From the NCBI GenBank assembly GCA_029210085.1, contig JARGPP010000015.1:87382-151381 (forward strand): DNA of 64,000 bases, in the 5' to 3' direction. Below the pieces are notes generated by a model. It did no database searches and was not told where the DNA came from. It saw only the letters and a program-made list of their open reading frames with translations. Shown here one piece after another: positions 47,601 through 58,100 of this stretch. Position numbers and translations under genes: made by a program. This stretch comes from Legionellaceae bacterium. Lineage in GTDB: Bacteria > Pseudomonadota > Gammaproteobacteria > Legionellales > Legionellaceae. The number at the start of each line of letters is the position of its first letter. Within the stretch, counting starts at the first letter, position 1.

Positions 47601-50600
47601 TTTCTGTAAAAGAATCAATGTGCTGCCTATGTTTGATTCCATGCTCAGCGAGTTCATCTAAAATCTTGCTGATATCTGTTTTAAATTGTGTATTTTTATC
47701 TAAAACTGAAGCTTTCTTTTCTTGAGGGGTAGGTGGGGGAAGAACAAAGTCTTCCTCAAATAAAAGATCGGAATCTACTGAGACAGGAGAAATAATGGCT
47801 GCTTGATTGCTAGCATGCTCGTCTTGTTGCTCCTGAATATCTTGTTCCTGATCGCTCTCCTGAGCTTCTTCGTACTCCTCATCATGTTCAATTATAGGAG
47901 GGGGAGGCATGCTGCTTAATGCCAAGTGGGCTCTTAGTTCTGCAATTTTATCAACAAGCTCTTCTTGAAAACCTTTTGCTATCGCGGGGCGTAGATATAA
48001 ACCAGTTTCAATGTTTTCAAATACTTTTTTATACGCTTCTATTTTATCGGATTCATTGCTGTCACTGCTTTGAATCAGCTGAATTTTTTGCCTGACTTCA
48101 TGTGTTCGAAGGTTAGCGACTTTATCAGCAAGCTCTTTTCGAAAATCTTCTGCTATCGCGGGGCGTAGATATAAACCAGTTTCAATGTTTTCAAATACTT
48201 TTTTATACGCTTCTATTTTATCGGATTCATTGCTGTCACTGCTTTGAATCAGCTGAATTTTTTGCCTGACTTCATGTGTTCGAAGGTTGGCGACTTTATC
48301 AGCAATTTTATTTTCAAAAGCGTCTTTTAGTGTGGTAGATATATGTGTATTATGATTAATTTTTTCAAATATTTTTTCATATACTTTTATTTTTTGATTG
48401 TCAGAGAGCGTATGTGAACTATCAATAGCCATTGCAGCTAAAACAAGCCAAGTCATACATTGGTCATTTCCAACTTCGTTTGTTGTATATAACTTTTCTA
48501 GTGCTTCGAGGTCAAATTGCTCTGGGTTTAAAAGGCTATTTTCATCGACTATACCTAAAGCATGCTTAATAGTGGGAAGGTGGTTTGTTTCAGGCAAGGT
48601 ATGTGAAAATAAATATTGAGTGGTGAATAAATCAGGAAGTAATGCCTGAAAAGTATTGAGTGCATTAAAACGAGCAGTGTGATTTTCATCCCCTGCGCGT
48701 CGTGTCATGAAGTCAGGTAACCCTACTTTTTGCGATGCAGCCTGTTGTTCAGTAGAAAGAGGTGATAACACACCTTCAAAATCATTTAAGGCTCTCTCGG
48801 TTTTTTCTAAAAAAGCAGCATCGCGTTCTATGGACATGAAAACGTCTGGAGGCACTGGGGCTGCAGTGTCCAATGAATTTATGGCACTGTGAGCAGGATG
48901 AATTGCTTGTTGAATGCCAAGTCTGTTATGTAATTCTTCAATAAAGGGGGACTCTGCACGAGACGGGACTAAGCGAGGCGCTACGATATGAGGAGGGGAA
49001 AGATTAGTTGTTTGTGTTCTGGTTGGCCTTATTTCATCATAAGTTTTAAATTGCCCGTTCATCAATAATTGACATTGCTCTGATAATCTCTTTTGTGTTT
49101 TTTGTGTGTGCTTATTTCCCCATTTTTTGATTTGGGGATCCATACGAGTAAATGTTTGTGTGATTAGAACTTTCTCAATATCTGCAGTGTCAGGATTGTC
49201 AGTTAATTGGTACTTATTTTTCCTTATGGTTTGTATTGCAGCATTCGCAACGTTTAAACCCAGTTTTTCTTGTCCTGTCTGCCCAATTCGGTCATCTTTG
49301 ATGAGATTCATGACTTCTTCATAGGACTGAACTTTTTGACTCATAGAAAATTCATTATCTACAACGGGTTTCATACTTTTTAAAACATGCCACAAGGGTG
49401 TATCCAGTGGGTTTGGATTATCGGCAGTTGATGGGTTTCTTTTTAGCTCGCTTGTGAGTCTATTCAATGCATCTATATCGAAGTTTTCTGGATTTAAACA
49501 GTCAGGGTCAATGTGTAAGCCAAGTGCTCTTGCAATATCATTGTTGTTTTCGATTAAAATAGCCAACTGTCCATTGGCTGAAAGACTAAAAATATCAGGA
49601 AAGCCTTCAGTGAGTATTGTTTTTAAATAAGTATCTAAATATTGTAGCTCTATTTTGGGTTGGCCATTTTTCTGTTTGGCTGATACGGGACTATTTATAT
49701 TGAGAAAAAGTAATGCTTGCAATATAGCGGACTGTTTATCGAGTGTATGAGGCTTACCGAGTAGAGATTGAAATTTACTGGGTTTTTGGGGCTTCATGTC
49801 CCATTGTTTGAAGTGTGCAATAACACGTGTTTGTAAATAAACAGCAGATGATTGTTCTCTGATGGGATGAATTTTTGTTCTAAATGCTTCAGAGGGCTCT
49901 TTTTTTTCAATTGCAATGAGTGAATCAGATGTTCTTTTCAGATTTTGTTGCGGTTTTTGTGAATAAAATGTTGCCTTGTCAGGTAAATTAAGTGCTTCTA
50001 CTTTACTTTGAAGTAATGCGAGTCGTTGCTGGTTATACGTATAGTTTTCAAAATCCTTACTGCCACAAATCTCGATAATTTCAGCTGTATCTATGGACGT
50101 ATCGGCCTCATCTCTCTGAAAGCAAGTGTTTTGATCTTCAATCATCTCATTACAAATAGCAATATAATTTGCAACCGTATTTCTCTCTTCAGTGCTGAGG
50201 TAGGTTGCTGTTTGGTAAGGTGCCAAAATGAGGGATAGTTTTTTGATATCTAAAACCAGCTGATCTTGATCGTGTAAAAAGGTTTCGGGTAATTTGCGCT
50301 TAGACTGCCGAGGAGAAGGCGCATGGGTTGTAGCTATTTCTTTCATATCTTTAAGAAGGCCTTGAATCATTTCTCTGCGGACTTTATCAAAGAGAACCAG
50401 GTTTTTTGCTTCATCATAATAACCAGCATGTTTAAGTGATTCATAAATACTTTCACTTACAGCGGGGTTCTTATGCGCAATATCGTGTGCCTCGAGTAGC
50501 CTGTCGATGATGGCTTTTTGTATTGGGTCTGCTATTTGTTTATTTTTAGATTTAGAGGGTTCTATTTTTTGTTGTAATTGGTGTAGCGGGGTTAGCACTC

Positions 50601-50694
50601 TTTTTCCAAAAATGCCTAATAACAGCAAGTTTTGTTGCTGTTCTTCTTCGTTTGTATCTAAACTAACCACGGATGATGAATATTTATCGTCCAT
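44668..50694 (-). CDS. Giant unknown modular helical protein (2008 residues)
   Basis: No function recognised. There is no signal peptide or clear membrane segment. Four divergent copies of a module are visible, starting near residues 361, 685, 1038 and 1818. Each runs LLPxxF, then an ALGI-type stretch, LNPxxFDxxxLxxLY, a Trp-Leu-Val-Leu-x-Ala-Met-like helix and a KIxxYExxxxKI helix. Residues about 800-905 contain an exact 58-residue tandem duplication. Acidic, Gln- and Pro-rich stretches separate modules (about 920-990 and 1545-1600). The C-terminal tail ([15 protein letters not shown]) looks disordered. GGGGTTG lies before the ATG. Large size, helical repeats and disordered links fit a host-directed effector, but that is inference. 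Confidence 0.8.
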   Translation of the reverse strand: MDDKYSSSVVSLDTNEEEQQQNLLLLGIFGKRVLTPLHQLQQKIEPSKSKNKQIADPIQKAIIDRLLEAHDIAHKNPAVSESIYESLKHAGYYDEAKNLVLFDKVRREMIQGLLKDMKEIATTHAPSPRQSKRKLPETFLHDQDQLVLDIKKLSLILAPYQTATYLSTEERNTVANYIAICNEMIEDQNTCFQRDEADTSIDTAEIIEICGSKDFENYTYNQQRLALLQSKVEALNLPDKATFYSQKPQQNLKRTSDSLIAIEKKEPSEAFRTKIHPIREQSSAVYLQTRVIAHFKQWDMKPQKPSKFQSLLGKPHTLDKQSAILQALLFLNINSPVSAKQKNGQPKIELQYLDTYLKTILTEGFPDIFSLSANGQLAILIENNNDIARALGLHIDPDCLNPENFDIDALNRLTSELKRNPSTADNPNPLDTPLWHVLKSMKPVVDNEFSMSQKVQSYEEVMNLIKDDRIGQTGQEKLGLNVANAAIQTIRKNKYQLTDNPDTADIEKVLITQTFTRMDPQIKKWGNKHTQKTQKRLSEQCQLLMNGQFKTYDEIRPTRTQTTNLSPPHIVAPRLVPSRAESPFIEELHNRLGIQQAIHPAHSAINSLDTAAPVPPDVFMSIERDAAFLEKTERALNDFEGVLSPLSTEQQAASQKVGLPDFMTRRAGDENHTARFNALNTFQALLPDLFTTQYLFSHTLPETNHLPTIKHALGIVDENSLLNPEQFDLEALEKLYTTNEVGNDQCMTWLVLAAMAIDSSHTLSDNQKIKVYEKIFEKINHNTHISTTLKDAFENKIADKVANLRTHEVRQKIQLIQSSDSNESDKIEAYKKVFENIETGLYLRPAIAEDFRKELADKVANLRTHEVRQKIQLIQSSDSNESDKIEAYKKVFENIETGLYLRPAIAKGFQEELVDKIAELRAHLALSSMPPPPIIEHDEEYEEAQESDQEQDIQEQQDEHASNQAAIISPVSVDSDLLFEEDFVLPPPTPQEKKASVLDKNTQFKTDISKILDELAEHGIKHRQHIDSFTESTPETLIKMLPVGFHDVMLNETFDSLREALGISSHEELLDPQHFDLHKLEFLFTQYLQAQEDGNQTSLIDTKDILTLKAMAIKASTTHSPFEKLQLYDSILSNLATVSDPEEENTFTDNALREFVQAESLLISENIKTSSETIKAESDSIEKIIQSITQNESLGVSEKLELCLLYIQSFLNSDLPDGILTSTYLKEIMEPIIGNDTFPLDSKISLYMQVVDTIDDDDEDNLTEEQRNEIILVLTEEAAKLMGSNKTLTSEEVDELRADFVESILESTIDDKTTIESIRNITQIFTQDNTLSLDLRTTIYQHAIFLVAHNNEVLSSEQRCSIISALLEDSITLLATENALEIDTILSLINTATDNTDFSEEEIHRFYQDAVLLIKDEHLDKATEVALTQNILEASPLIHKEPNPEEIALKTYQASIDSVLSDAEKEWTYDTLSPHIQDPLFYKLPLKTEIELCQKMIAIAPHNADWINTYLQFANALIAYKPTENNEEIQALISDIEALIPGDDEADRLQSNSDNQPPPQHPPAAPLSILQQIQSKPQLRNREQSEIAHPPQPSKKTIFSEIAAGGHKLRDKTKASEHHKHIQTKDASKVTQIIEASNKKNTGLLGKKIQQITEAGDKISQRKKEITIMSINSETYSADDNLRPYYGLDIAQKKLFFYPKQGGDPLPYILETAFFDELKEEFFDTDTGNSIELSEGANNEDLIETVESLTFIHATPQTPTKIQDEWAGDVITQPELPALTQAKKEQCLKQGLPNILCIRPGIPNDTAYFAVEPPAILKPLLPEDFTVKHLFSDVPGHMSETSQDIKNALNIQSVNDGLNPQAFNQDQLQSLYVKDQSSTWLILEAMHVAANDTLPLTEKIETYEALINKIVHNTRLDSEYQSTVALGLLDEARTLMTAAKKSYDPEILPIIERIKTNMETLGAAKVPPASDTFKARLQALTKNQPSPPPRHNRPESDGHDDSPHSTLN
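47978..48294 (-). repeat. Two tandem copies of a 174-bp unit in the giant gene
   Basis: The stretches 47978-48120 and 48152-48294 are identical except for one base, with a period of 174 bp (58 codons). The frame is kept. The third, outer copy upstream is more divergent. Confidence 0.9.
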
Positions 50695-50790
50695 TACAAC
50701 CCCATTTTGAGAGCTATATTGCTACATGACATATGTTTAATATTAGTATGGTGTGAGCAAAAAACAAACCTTACTATATGGGGAATTTAA

Positions 50791-50801
50791 GGGGGGGGGG
50801 G
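50791..50801. repeat. Run of eleven G upstream of the giant gene
   Basis: A homopolymeric G11 (C11 on the coding strand of the giant gene) about 97-107 bases before its start codon. Next to it, read inverted, is CTAGGGGCTGTTGACAAT, which resembles the ends of the MITE-like elements at 8384 and 14831. Confidence 0.7.
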
Positions 50802-50874
50802 ATTGTCAACAGCCCCTAGAAATGATGATTTAAGAAATTTAGGCGAGTCGTCGGGAAAAGAAAGCGAGAGAATA

Positions 50875-50897
50875 AGTAGCCTCGTTAGAGACTACTC
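50875..50897 (-). terminator. Hairpin downstream of the small exported protein gene
   Basis: AGTAGCCTC and GAGACTACT arms with one mismatch and a GTTA loop, just past the stop codon of the minus-strand gene at 50916. No clear T run follows. Confidence 0.35.
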
Positions 50898-50915
50898 ATG
50901 CGTATGTTTAGCTGA

Positions 50916-51320
50916 TTAATGAGCATCCATTGGGCTTGATGTTGTACATCGAGCTGTAATGTCCATATCGCCTTCATTGGTTAACTCAACGCTTGAGCCA
51001 GGTATTGCCACAATATGAAATGTTTCGTCAGGTTGCATGGTGAGGCGTAGGGATTCTCCGCGGGAGAGTGTAATGTCGTTTAGTGTTCCTTTTTTTCTTA
51101 AAATTTTAAATAAGATAGTACTTGTTGCATTACTTTTCAAAATGGTGCAGTCCGCGGTAATAGTCCACCTAAAAACATTAGAAATGATTTGAGGTTCGTT
51201 AACAGGCAGCTCATAGTCGATAGCAGGGGAGACTGTTAGAATATGCTGATTGCTTGCAAGTACCGGCGTTGTGAGTAAAGTACTTATGCAAAATAAAGCA
51301 GCTGTTAGTTGTTTTTTCAT
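50916..51320 (-). CDS. Small exported protein of unknown function
   Basis: 134 residues with a clear signal peptide (MKKQLTAALFCISTLLTTPVLA). The mature part is beta-rich, with two cysteines (ITADC and TARC) that could form a disulfide. AAGGTGA lies upstream of the ATG. I do not recognise the family; it reads like a small periplasmic or surface protein. Confidence 0.75.
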   Translation of the reverse strand: MKKQLTAALFCISTLLTTPVLASNQHILTVSPAIDYELPVNEPQIISNVFRWTITADCTILKSNATSTILFKILRKKGTLNDITLSRGESLRLTMQPDETFHIVAIPGSSVELTNEGDMDITARCTTSSPMDAH

Positions 51321-51426
51321 AAAAAATCACCTTTTATAATATCAATATAAAATTTATCGTAAGAAAAACTTGCGGTTTAAGGTAACACAAGCATTTTATT
51401 CTTGTCCAGTACGAAGTAAACTTGAT

Positions 51427-52455
51427 TTAAAAAGGAGCGATTACTACGGGTTCTCCCGCTTTTATTTGTAACAAACGAGCGGTTTTTTTGCTGAGCACAC
51501 ACGTTTTATCTTTGATATTAATTTGAGCAGTTTCTTTGGTTGCACGAAAGTTGATGTGCGTATTTGCTATAAGATAATGAGGGCCCGTTATTGCCTCGGT
51601 GGTTTCTTGAAGTATGAATGTTTGAGTCGATTGATAGGTTTTAATGTTTGACAAAGGAGACTCAAGAACCGGTCCTGCATCGAATATATCGATGTAATCA
51701 TTATAATAAAATCCTTCTTTTTGAAGAAGTTTCATTGCAGGGACGGTTGAGGGATGTGGCTTTCCAATAACAGCCTGGGCTTCAGGCGCAAGTAATTTAA
51801 CATAAATCGGATATTCAGGCATAAAATCTGCAATAAATTGCTTGTCAGTTGATAGGGTTAATTGATCGGCCTCTAAAAAAGATAAATGAAAAAAATGGTA
51901 ACCAAGCGCGTCCCAAAAAGAAGAATTACCACCTGGGGTCGTGATGCCGCGCATTTCAGCAATGACTGTTTTTGAAAACCTTTCGGGATATTGCGCCATA
52001 AATAAAAACCGTGCACGTGATAAAAAGGCACCACATTGCTCTTTTTGATAGAGCGGCTTTAAATAAAGTGTACAGAGTTCAGTGTGTCCCTGGTGGTCAT
52101 TGACTAAGTTAAGGAGTTCATCTTCGTGTTGATTTTCAGCAGAGCGGCCACTGAGCGTTTTAATGCGTTTGGAGAGCTTATAAGAATAAAAAGGTGATTC
52201 CCCACCCGTTTGAGCTTCAATGGCAGAAGTGCCAACTATTTCGCCTGTTGTTGAGTTTTCAAGTACAAACAAATAGTACTCATGACCGGGAGTGTGCCGA
52301 ATATGTTGCCATGAAGTTGTTGCATGCTCTAGGCGTTGTGCAAGTAAAGTTCTGTCCTTAGGTAGTGTTGTTAATCCAAAACCACTTTCTTTGGCTAAGG
52401 CATGAATGGCCTCTAGATCGGAGTCTTTAGCATTTCGTAGTAACATATCTTTCAT
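51427..52455 (-). CDS. astA: Arginine N-succinyltransferase
   Basis: 342 residues. AstA transfers succinyl from succinyl-CoA to arginine, the first step of the AST arginine degradation pathway. Family stretches visible are LAKESGFGLTTLPKDR, GTSAIEAQTGGESPFYSYKL, TLYLKPLYQKEQCGAFLS and the C-terminal 'FRATKE ... LKIKAGEPV' region. No other ast gene is in the window, so arginine catabolism may be dispersed, or the enzyme acts alone. The ATG with AAGGCGAG upstream was chosen. Confidence 0.92.
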   Translation of the reverse strand: MKDMLLRNAKDSDLEAIHALAKESGFGLTTLPKDRTLLAQRLEHATTSWQHIRHTPGHEYYLFVLENSTTGEIVGTSAIEAQTGGESPFYSYKLSKRIKTLSGRSAENQHEDELLNLVNDHQGHTELCTLYLKPLYQKEQCGAFLSRARFLFMAQYPERFSKTVIAEMRGITTPGGNSSFWDALGYHFFHLSFLEADQLTLSTDKQFIADFMPEYPIYVKLLAPEAQAVIGKPHPSTVPAMKLLQKEGFYYNDYIDIFDAGPVLESPLSNIKTYQSTQTFILQETTEAITGPHYLIANTHINFRATKETAQINIKDKTCVLSKKTARLLQIKAGEPVVIAPF

Positions 52456-52541
52456 ACTGACTCGCCTTTATAATGGGAGAAGCTTTATTTTAGATAGTAT
52501 ATACTACGGACGGTATTTTAAACGTCATTAAGAACAGAAGC

Positions 52542-53276
52542 ATGATGGCTCCTTATTTTTTAAAAAACACACATGTTGATTGGCATAATATTTTAATAGA
52601 AGCACTTGGGGTGATGGATGAACATTATCTGGAGTATTTAACAAAAGAGCATGATTACTTACCGAAGCAAGAAGCTCTGTTTGCTGCTTTTAGCCAACCA
52701 TTGACTTCCACTCATTATATTTTATTTGGGGAGTCACCGTACCCACGAGCAGAGTCTGCAAATGGATATGCATTTTGGGATGCGGCTGTTGGAGCACTTT
52801 GGTCTGATACTGGTTTGAGTAAGTCAGTGAATAAAGCAACCTCTCTTCGTAATTTTCTTAAAATGCTTTTATATGCACGAGGTGATTTGAGCACTGATTT
52901 TTCACAGTCAGCCATTGCACGTCTTGATAATGGACGTTACCATCAAACGCTTGAGGCATTGTTTAAACATTTATTGAATCAAGGGTTTATGCTGCTGAAT
53001 GCTTCATTGGTCTATCAAAAAAATAAGATTCCATATCATGCGCGTCAGTGGGCACCTTTTATGCGCGTTCTTTTGGATAGGCTTTTACTTGAAAAGCCTA
53101 ATATCAAGCTTATTTTGTTTGGACGAGTGGCTGAAAAGATATCGGGATATGAGCGTTTTGATTATTTACTGGCAGAACATCCTTATAATTTGAGTTTTAT
53201 GACTCAGTTGAAAGTCATCGATTTTTTTAAACCTATGGATTTGCTATTACATGATGAAAGAAGAGAATACAATTGA
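52542..53276 (+). CDS. Uracil-DNA glycosylase superfamily-like protein
   Basis: 244 residues. It does not match classical Ung closely but shows the fold's landmarks in order. These are YILFGESPYPR in place of GQDPYHG, NGYAFWD, an SLRNFLKML stretch as in the SLKNIF of UDGs, GFMLLNASLV as in GxxLLNxxLT, and a final LILFGRVAEK ... LLAEHPYNLSF in place of the HPSPLS loop. If active it would remove uracil or a related base. The catalytic Asp of Ung is replaced by Ser (GESPYP), so activity is uncertain. It overlaps ubiG by 26 bp. Confidence 0.6.
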   Translation: MMAPYFLKNTHVDWHNILIEALGVMDEHYLEYLTKEHDYLPKQEALFAAFSQPLTSTHYILFGESPYPRAESANGYAFWDAAVGALWSDTGLSKSVNKATSLRNFLKMLLYARGDLSTDFSQSAIARLDNGRYHQTLEALFKHLLNQGFMLLNASLVYQKNKIPYHARQWAPFMRVLLDRLLLEKPNIKLILFGRVAEKISGYERFDYLLAEHPYNLSFMTQLKVIDFFKPMDLLLHDERREYN

Positions 53277-53973
53277 TCCTTTAGAAGTTGCTCGGTTTGC
53301 AGAGCATGCCGAACAGTGGTGGGATACAAGCGGTCCATTAAAAACGTTACACGATATTAATCCTGTTCGTTTAGAGTGGATTCAACAGTTTGTTAAGCTT
53401 CCTGAATTGAATGTATTGGATATTGGGTGTGGTGGCGGTATTTTATGTGAAGGTTTAGCAAAAAAGGGTGCACAGGTAACAGGGCTTGATGTTGAGCATG
53501 GCGCAATTAAAACAGCGCAGGCGCACGCAATAGCCGAAAATTTAGAGATTACCTATGTATGTGAACCCGTAGAAAAATTTGAAGCGGCGACTTTATTCGA
53601 TAGTATCACTTGCCTTGAGATGTTAGAACATGTTGAACATCCAGAAGCAATTATTCATGCAACATCTCGTTTAATTAAGCCGGGTGGCTATGTTTTTTTC
53701 TCGACTGTCAATCGAACAGCACGTGCGTATGCTGAGGTTATTTTGGCCGCAGAATATATACTAGCGCTCTTACCTCGACAAACACATATTTTTGAGCGTT
53801 TCATTCGTCCTAGTGAGCTTGCAACTGTTGTACGTGATGCAGGTCTTGACGTAATTGGAATAACAGGACTTTCATATAACCCTTTTAGTCGGAAGGCTGC
53901 TTTGCAGGCAGAGAAGGTGGATGTGAATTATCTTTTGGTTGCTCAAAAAGCGGAGTTGCCTGCTTCGCTTTAG
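53251..53973 (+). CDS. ubiG: Ubiquinone biosynthesis O-methyltransferase UbiG
   Basis: 240 residues. SAM-dependent methylation of both hydroxyls in ubiquinone synthesis. Typical motifs are the N-terminal EHAEQWWDTSGPLKTLHDINPVRL region (condensed), VLDIGCGGGILCEGLA for SAM binding, and LEMLEHVEHP. The ATG at 53251 or 53254 lies inside the end of the preceding gene. Its last 89 bp overlap the convergent ProQ/FinO gene. Confidence 0.96.
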   Translation: MMKEENTIDPLEVARFAEHAEQWWDTSGPLKTLHDINPVRLEWIQQFVKLPELNVLDIGCGGGILCEGLAKKGAQVTGLDVEHGAIKTAQAHAIAENLEITYVCEPVEKFEAATLFDSITCLEMLEHVEHPEAIIHATSRLIKPGGYVFFSTVNRTARAYAEVILAAEYILALLPRQTHIFERFIRPSELATVVRDAGLDVIGITGLSYNPFSRKAALQAEKVDVNYLLVAQKAELPASL

Positions 53974-54325
53974 GGGTTAAATATTGTCGTTCATAACGTA
54001 GTCGGGCATATTTAGCTTGTTCACTTGTGACCAACCCCATTTCGTTCCCAAATAAATCAATTCTTTCTTTCCCCTCTTTTTGAGCGCTCAGATAAGCAGG
54101 AGAAGTGCAATAATAAGTCAGTGCATCACGCAGTATTTTTTTATTGAAGGGTGGTGTATCTAATTGTTGATGAAACGCTAAAATATCTTCTAATATGCCG
54201 ATTTTTAGCGGTTTTATGTATCTTGTTTTTCTGAAAAAAGCAGCGGGAAAGTATTCAATTAACCAGTTGATGATTTTTAATTTTTGTTGTTTTTCAATAT
54301 GACAAGAGGAGTCACTTGTGTTCAT
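53885..54325 (-). CDS. ProQ/FinO-domain RNA chaperone
   Basis: 146 residues dominated by a ProQ/FinO domain: YFPAAFF, RYIKPLKIGILEDI, LRDALTYYCTSPAYL and a conserved Arg-x-Asp-Leu-Phe stretch. The C-terminal tail is short, Pro/Gln-rich and lacks the Tudor-like domain of E. coli ProQ. Such minimal proteins bind small RNAs and 3' ends of mRNAs. AGGAAT precedes the ATG. It overlaps ubiG in convergent orientation. Confidence 0.88.
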   Translation of the reverse strand: MNTSDSSCHIEKQQKLKIINWLIEYFPAAFFRKTRYIKPLKIGILEDILAFHQQLDTPPFNKKILRDALTYYCTSPAYLSAQKEGKERIDLFGNEMGLVTSEQAKYARLRYERQYLTPKAKQATPLFEQPKDNSHPPSLPAKQPSD

Positions 54326-54393
54326 ATGTATTCCTAACAGAGCATGAAATTCATCCTAATTTCAGTCTATTAGGGTAGCATATATCTATATAT

Positions 54394-55071
54394 TCACAAA
54401 TAGTGCGAATGTGAAATATATTGTTTATCTGGGTAGTAAGCAAAAATAACAGAGCCCCCTTTTATTAAATTAATAAAAGGTTTTGAGAGCGTTTTGGCAA
54501 CGGCAAGACATCCCCAGCTTCTACCTGCATGACCCACGTTTTTAATGAAGCTCGGTTCAACGTATTGGGCTCCATGAACAACCACTCGTCTTATGTAAGC
54601 ATTGTCATTAATGCCTTTCTCAAGGCCTTTCAAATTAAGGGAATAGCCATTGGCCCCGATATAGGTATCTTGGGTGATATATGTGCCAAGACTACTTTTT
54701 TTACTGGATAATTGGTTTGAAAAGTAATTAGGTGTTTTTCCACCTGAATTTTTTCCATGAGCAACATGTGTATTGAAGAGTAGTTTTTCACGATTCACAT
54801 CAAAAACCCAAAGACGTTGTTCTGAGGAAGGCTTTGAATAATCAATAACAGTTAGAATGGGTTTTTTGATAAGCCCCGATAATTTTGCCTTTTGGTAAGC
54901 GGTAAGAGCAAGCTTTAAAACCTTTGTATCTAATTGGGGAGCTTTCTGGCTTAAATGCTGCACTTCTGTGTTAATATCAGCGTTTGAGTTTGAATTTGTT
55001 ATACTAGTAGTAGTGGATGCAATGTTTGCACTAAAAAAAATCATTAATATAAGGCCAATTAAAACATTCAT
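54394..55071 (-). CDS. Murein L,D-transpeptidase catalytic-domain protein
   Basis: 225 residues from the ATG at 55071 with AGGAG upstream. A signal peptide is followed by a Ser/Asn-rich stretch and a catalytic domain with VIDYSKPSSEQRLWVFD, a VVVHGAxY histidine motif and the nucleophile motif Gly-Arg-Ser-Trp-Gly-Cys-Leu-Ala-Val. This is the YkuD-like (YkuD_2) family. It would form or edit 3-3 crosslinks or attach proteins to peptidoglycan in the periplasm. Confidence 0.88.
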   Translation of the reverse strand: MNVLIGLILMIFFSANIASTTTSITNSNSNADINTEVQHLSQKAPQLDTKVLKLALTAYQKAKLSGLIKKPILTVIDYSKPSSEQRLWVFDVNREKLLFNTHVAHGKNSGGKTPNYFSNQLSSKKSSLGTYITQDTYIGANGYSLNLKGLEKGINDNAYIRRVVVHGAQYVEPSFIKNVGHAGRSWGCLAVAKTLSKPFINLIKGGSVIFAYYPDKQYISHSHYL

Positions 55072-55164
55072 AAGCACTCCTGATTCAATGACGTTGGCAT
55101 AAAAAAAAGATGAGCATTATACCATCAATTGATTTAAAAGTAAACAGTTTTATGGGAGTTAGAC

Positions 55165-58100
55165 ATGTTAGAAAAAAAAACGATTAAAGCACCTGATGGC
55201 TTAAGGGCTGCGATTAACACACAATATCGCGAGCAAGAAAAAGCCGTGATTATGGCCAGACTTCAAGCTGCAGCATTAGATAAGTCAGCTTTAAAGGCAA
55301 TTGCTTTATATGCAACTCAGCTTGTGGAAGCGGTTCGTGAGACATCTAAGCATGTGAGTGGTATTGATTCATTTTTAACTGAATATTCGCTCTCAACAGA
55401 TGAAGGCATTGTGTTGATGTGTCTTGCTGAAGCGTTATTACGGGTGCCGGATAACAAAACAATTAATTTACTGATTCAAGACAAATTAACCCAGGCTGAT
55501 TGGGATGCGCATCGCGCACGAAGCGATTCTTTTTTTGTTAATACGACCACGTGGGCACTCATGCTGACAGGTAAGGTGCTTAGTGCTGAAAAAGCCAACT
55601 CTTTTTTAGGCAAACGCGTATTAAAATTTATGCACAAAAGCAGTAAGGGCATGATTCGAAAGGCTGTTGATGCAGCGATGCGCATTATGAGCCGCCAATT
55701 TGTGATGGGACGAACAATTGAAGAAGCCCTTTCACGTGCAGAGAAAGAAGAAGCCAAAGGATATCGTTATTCATATGATATGCTGGGTGAAGCGGCTTTA
55801 ACTCGGGCAGATGCTGATACATATTTTGAGGCATATAAGAAGGCCATTGAAACCATTGGCCAACATGCAGCATCTGATGGAACTGTTTATACGAGAGCGG
55901 GTATTTCAGTAAAACTTTCTGCGTTACATCCGCGTTATGAAGAAGGGCAACATGAGCGAGTGTTGTCAGAATTAGCGCCTAAATTACTAGCTCTTGCCCA
56001 AACCGCAAAACAATCAGGTATTCAACTCACGGTTGATGCTGAAGAGTCTGAACGGCTTGATATTTCGCTTGATGTGATTGAGCGTGTTTTTTGTGATGCA
56101 TCACTTGCTGGTTGGGATGGATTTGGTTTAGCGGTACAATCTTATCAAAAACGTGCTTTTGAAGTATTAGATTGGGTGGCAAATCTCGCAAAAACACAAA
56201 ATAGACGCATGATGGTGCGTTTAATTAAAGGTGCTTATTGGGACAGTGAAATTAAAAATGCTCAAATGGAAGGCTTAAGCGATTATCCCGTTTTTACGCG
56301 AAAAGTATTCACAGATGTTTCGTTTCAAGCATGCGCTAAAAAATTATTTACATTAACAGCGTTTATTTATCCGCAATTTGCGACACATAATGCTTACTCA
56401 GTGGCACTCGTGATGCATTTAGCAAAAGATTATCGTGATTTTGAGTTCCAATGTTTACACGGTATGGGGCGTGAATTATATGACCAAATTGTACCGGCAG
56501 ATAAACAGGGTGTTGCGTGCCGTATTTATGCACCTGTTGGCATTCATGAAGATTTGTTACCCTACTTGGTTCGAAGATTGCTTGAGAATGGCGCTAATTC
56601 TTCTTTTGTAAATCGTTTGGTAGATAACTCAGAGCCCGTAAGTCAGTTGGTTCAAGCTCCGATTAAACAAGCTGAATTATATCTTAATAAAATTAATCAA
56701 AACATTCCATTACCGCAAGCTATTTATGGCCCAGGCCGTATTAATTCGGATGGTATTGATTGGAGTGACAGGCAAGTATGTGCAACACTTCAAAAAACAT
56801 TGAAAGCGATGGCGCCTTTTAAATGGGAAGCAAAGCCTCTGATTGCAGGGAGAGACACTAAAAATACAGAGAAAAAAGCAGTTTTGTCTCCTCAAGTGAA
56901 TACAAATCAAGTGGGTTTTGTGTGTGATGCACTAGAAGAGGATGTTGAGTGGGCTTTAACCAAAGCAACAGCCTGCTTTCCTGGTTGGGCAAAAACACCT
57001 GTATCTGAGCGAGCAGCATGTTTGAGGCGCTTTGCTGATTTACTCGAAACACATACCACAACTTTTTTAGCAATAGCCTGCCTTGAAGCTGGAAAAACTT
57101 GGGTTGATGGCATTGCAGAGGTGCGAGAAGCTGTTGATTTTTGCCGTTATTATGCCAATATGGCTGAAAAGCTCATGGAAAATCCGATGGAAATGCAAGG
57201 ATATACCGGAGAAACAAACCAATTGAGCTTACATGCTCGAGGCACGGTACTTTGTATTAGTCCTTGGAATTTTCCGTTAGCTATTTTTACAGGACAAGTA
57301 GTTGCTGCACTTGTGACAGGAAATTGTGTGATTGCAAAACCAGCTGCACCGACACCACTGATTGCATATACGGCAGTGAAACTCATGCATGAAGCAGGCT
57401 TTCCAAAAGCGTCAGTACAGTTATTACCCGGACCTGGCCGTATGATTGGTAATTTACTGGTGACTGATAAGCGTATTAAAGCCGTTGTGTTTACGGGGTC
57501 AACAGACACTGCAGCTGGCATTAATCAAGCACTTGCAGCGCGTGGTGGAGAAATTATCCCATTAATTGCAGAGACAGGTGGGCAGAATGGCATGATAGTG
57601 GATTCGTCTGCATTACTTGAACAAGTGGTTGCCGATGTTCTGCTATCTGCGTTTGGAAGTGCAGGGCAACGTTGTTCAGCTTTACGTGTCTTGTATATTC
57701 AAGATGAAATCTATGATGACTTTGAAACCATGTTAAAAGGTGCGATGGCTGAACTTAAAGTGGGTGATCCATGTTGGCTTTCAACCGATGTTGGTCCTGT
57801 AATAAACGAAGGTTCTTTGAAACAGTTACAAGCACATGTAGACAAGATGAAAGAAAAGCATCGGATTATTTATGCGTGTGAGTTAGGCGAAGATTGCGCC
57901 GATGGGCATTTTATGCCACCAATAGCCATTGCAATTGATAGCATGCATGATTTAAAAGAAGAGATGTTTGGGCCGATATTGCATGTTGTACGATATCAAA
58001 AAGATAATTTAGATGGTGTGATTGATGAAGTCAATAGTACAGGCTTTGGTTTAACTTTTGGCATTCATAGTCGTATTAATAGCACAGTACAATATGTGCG

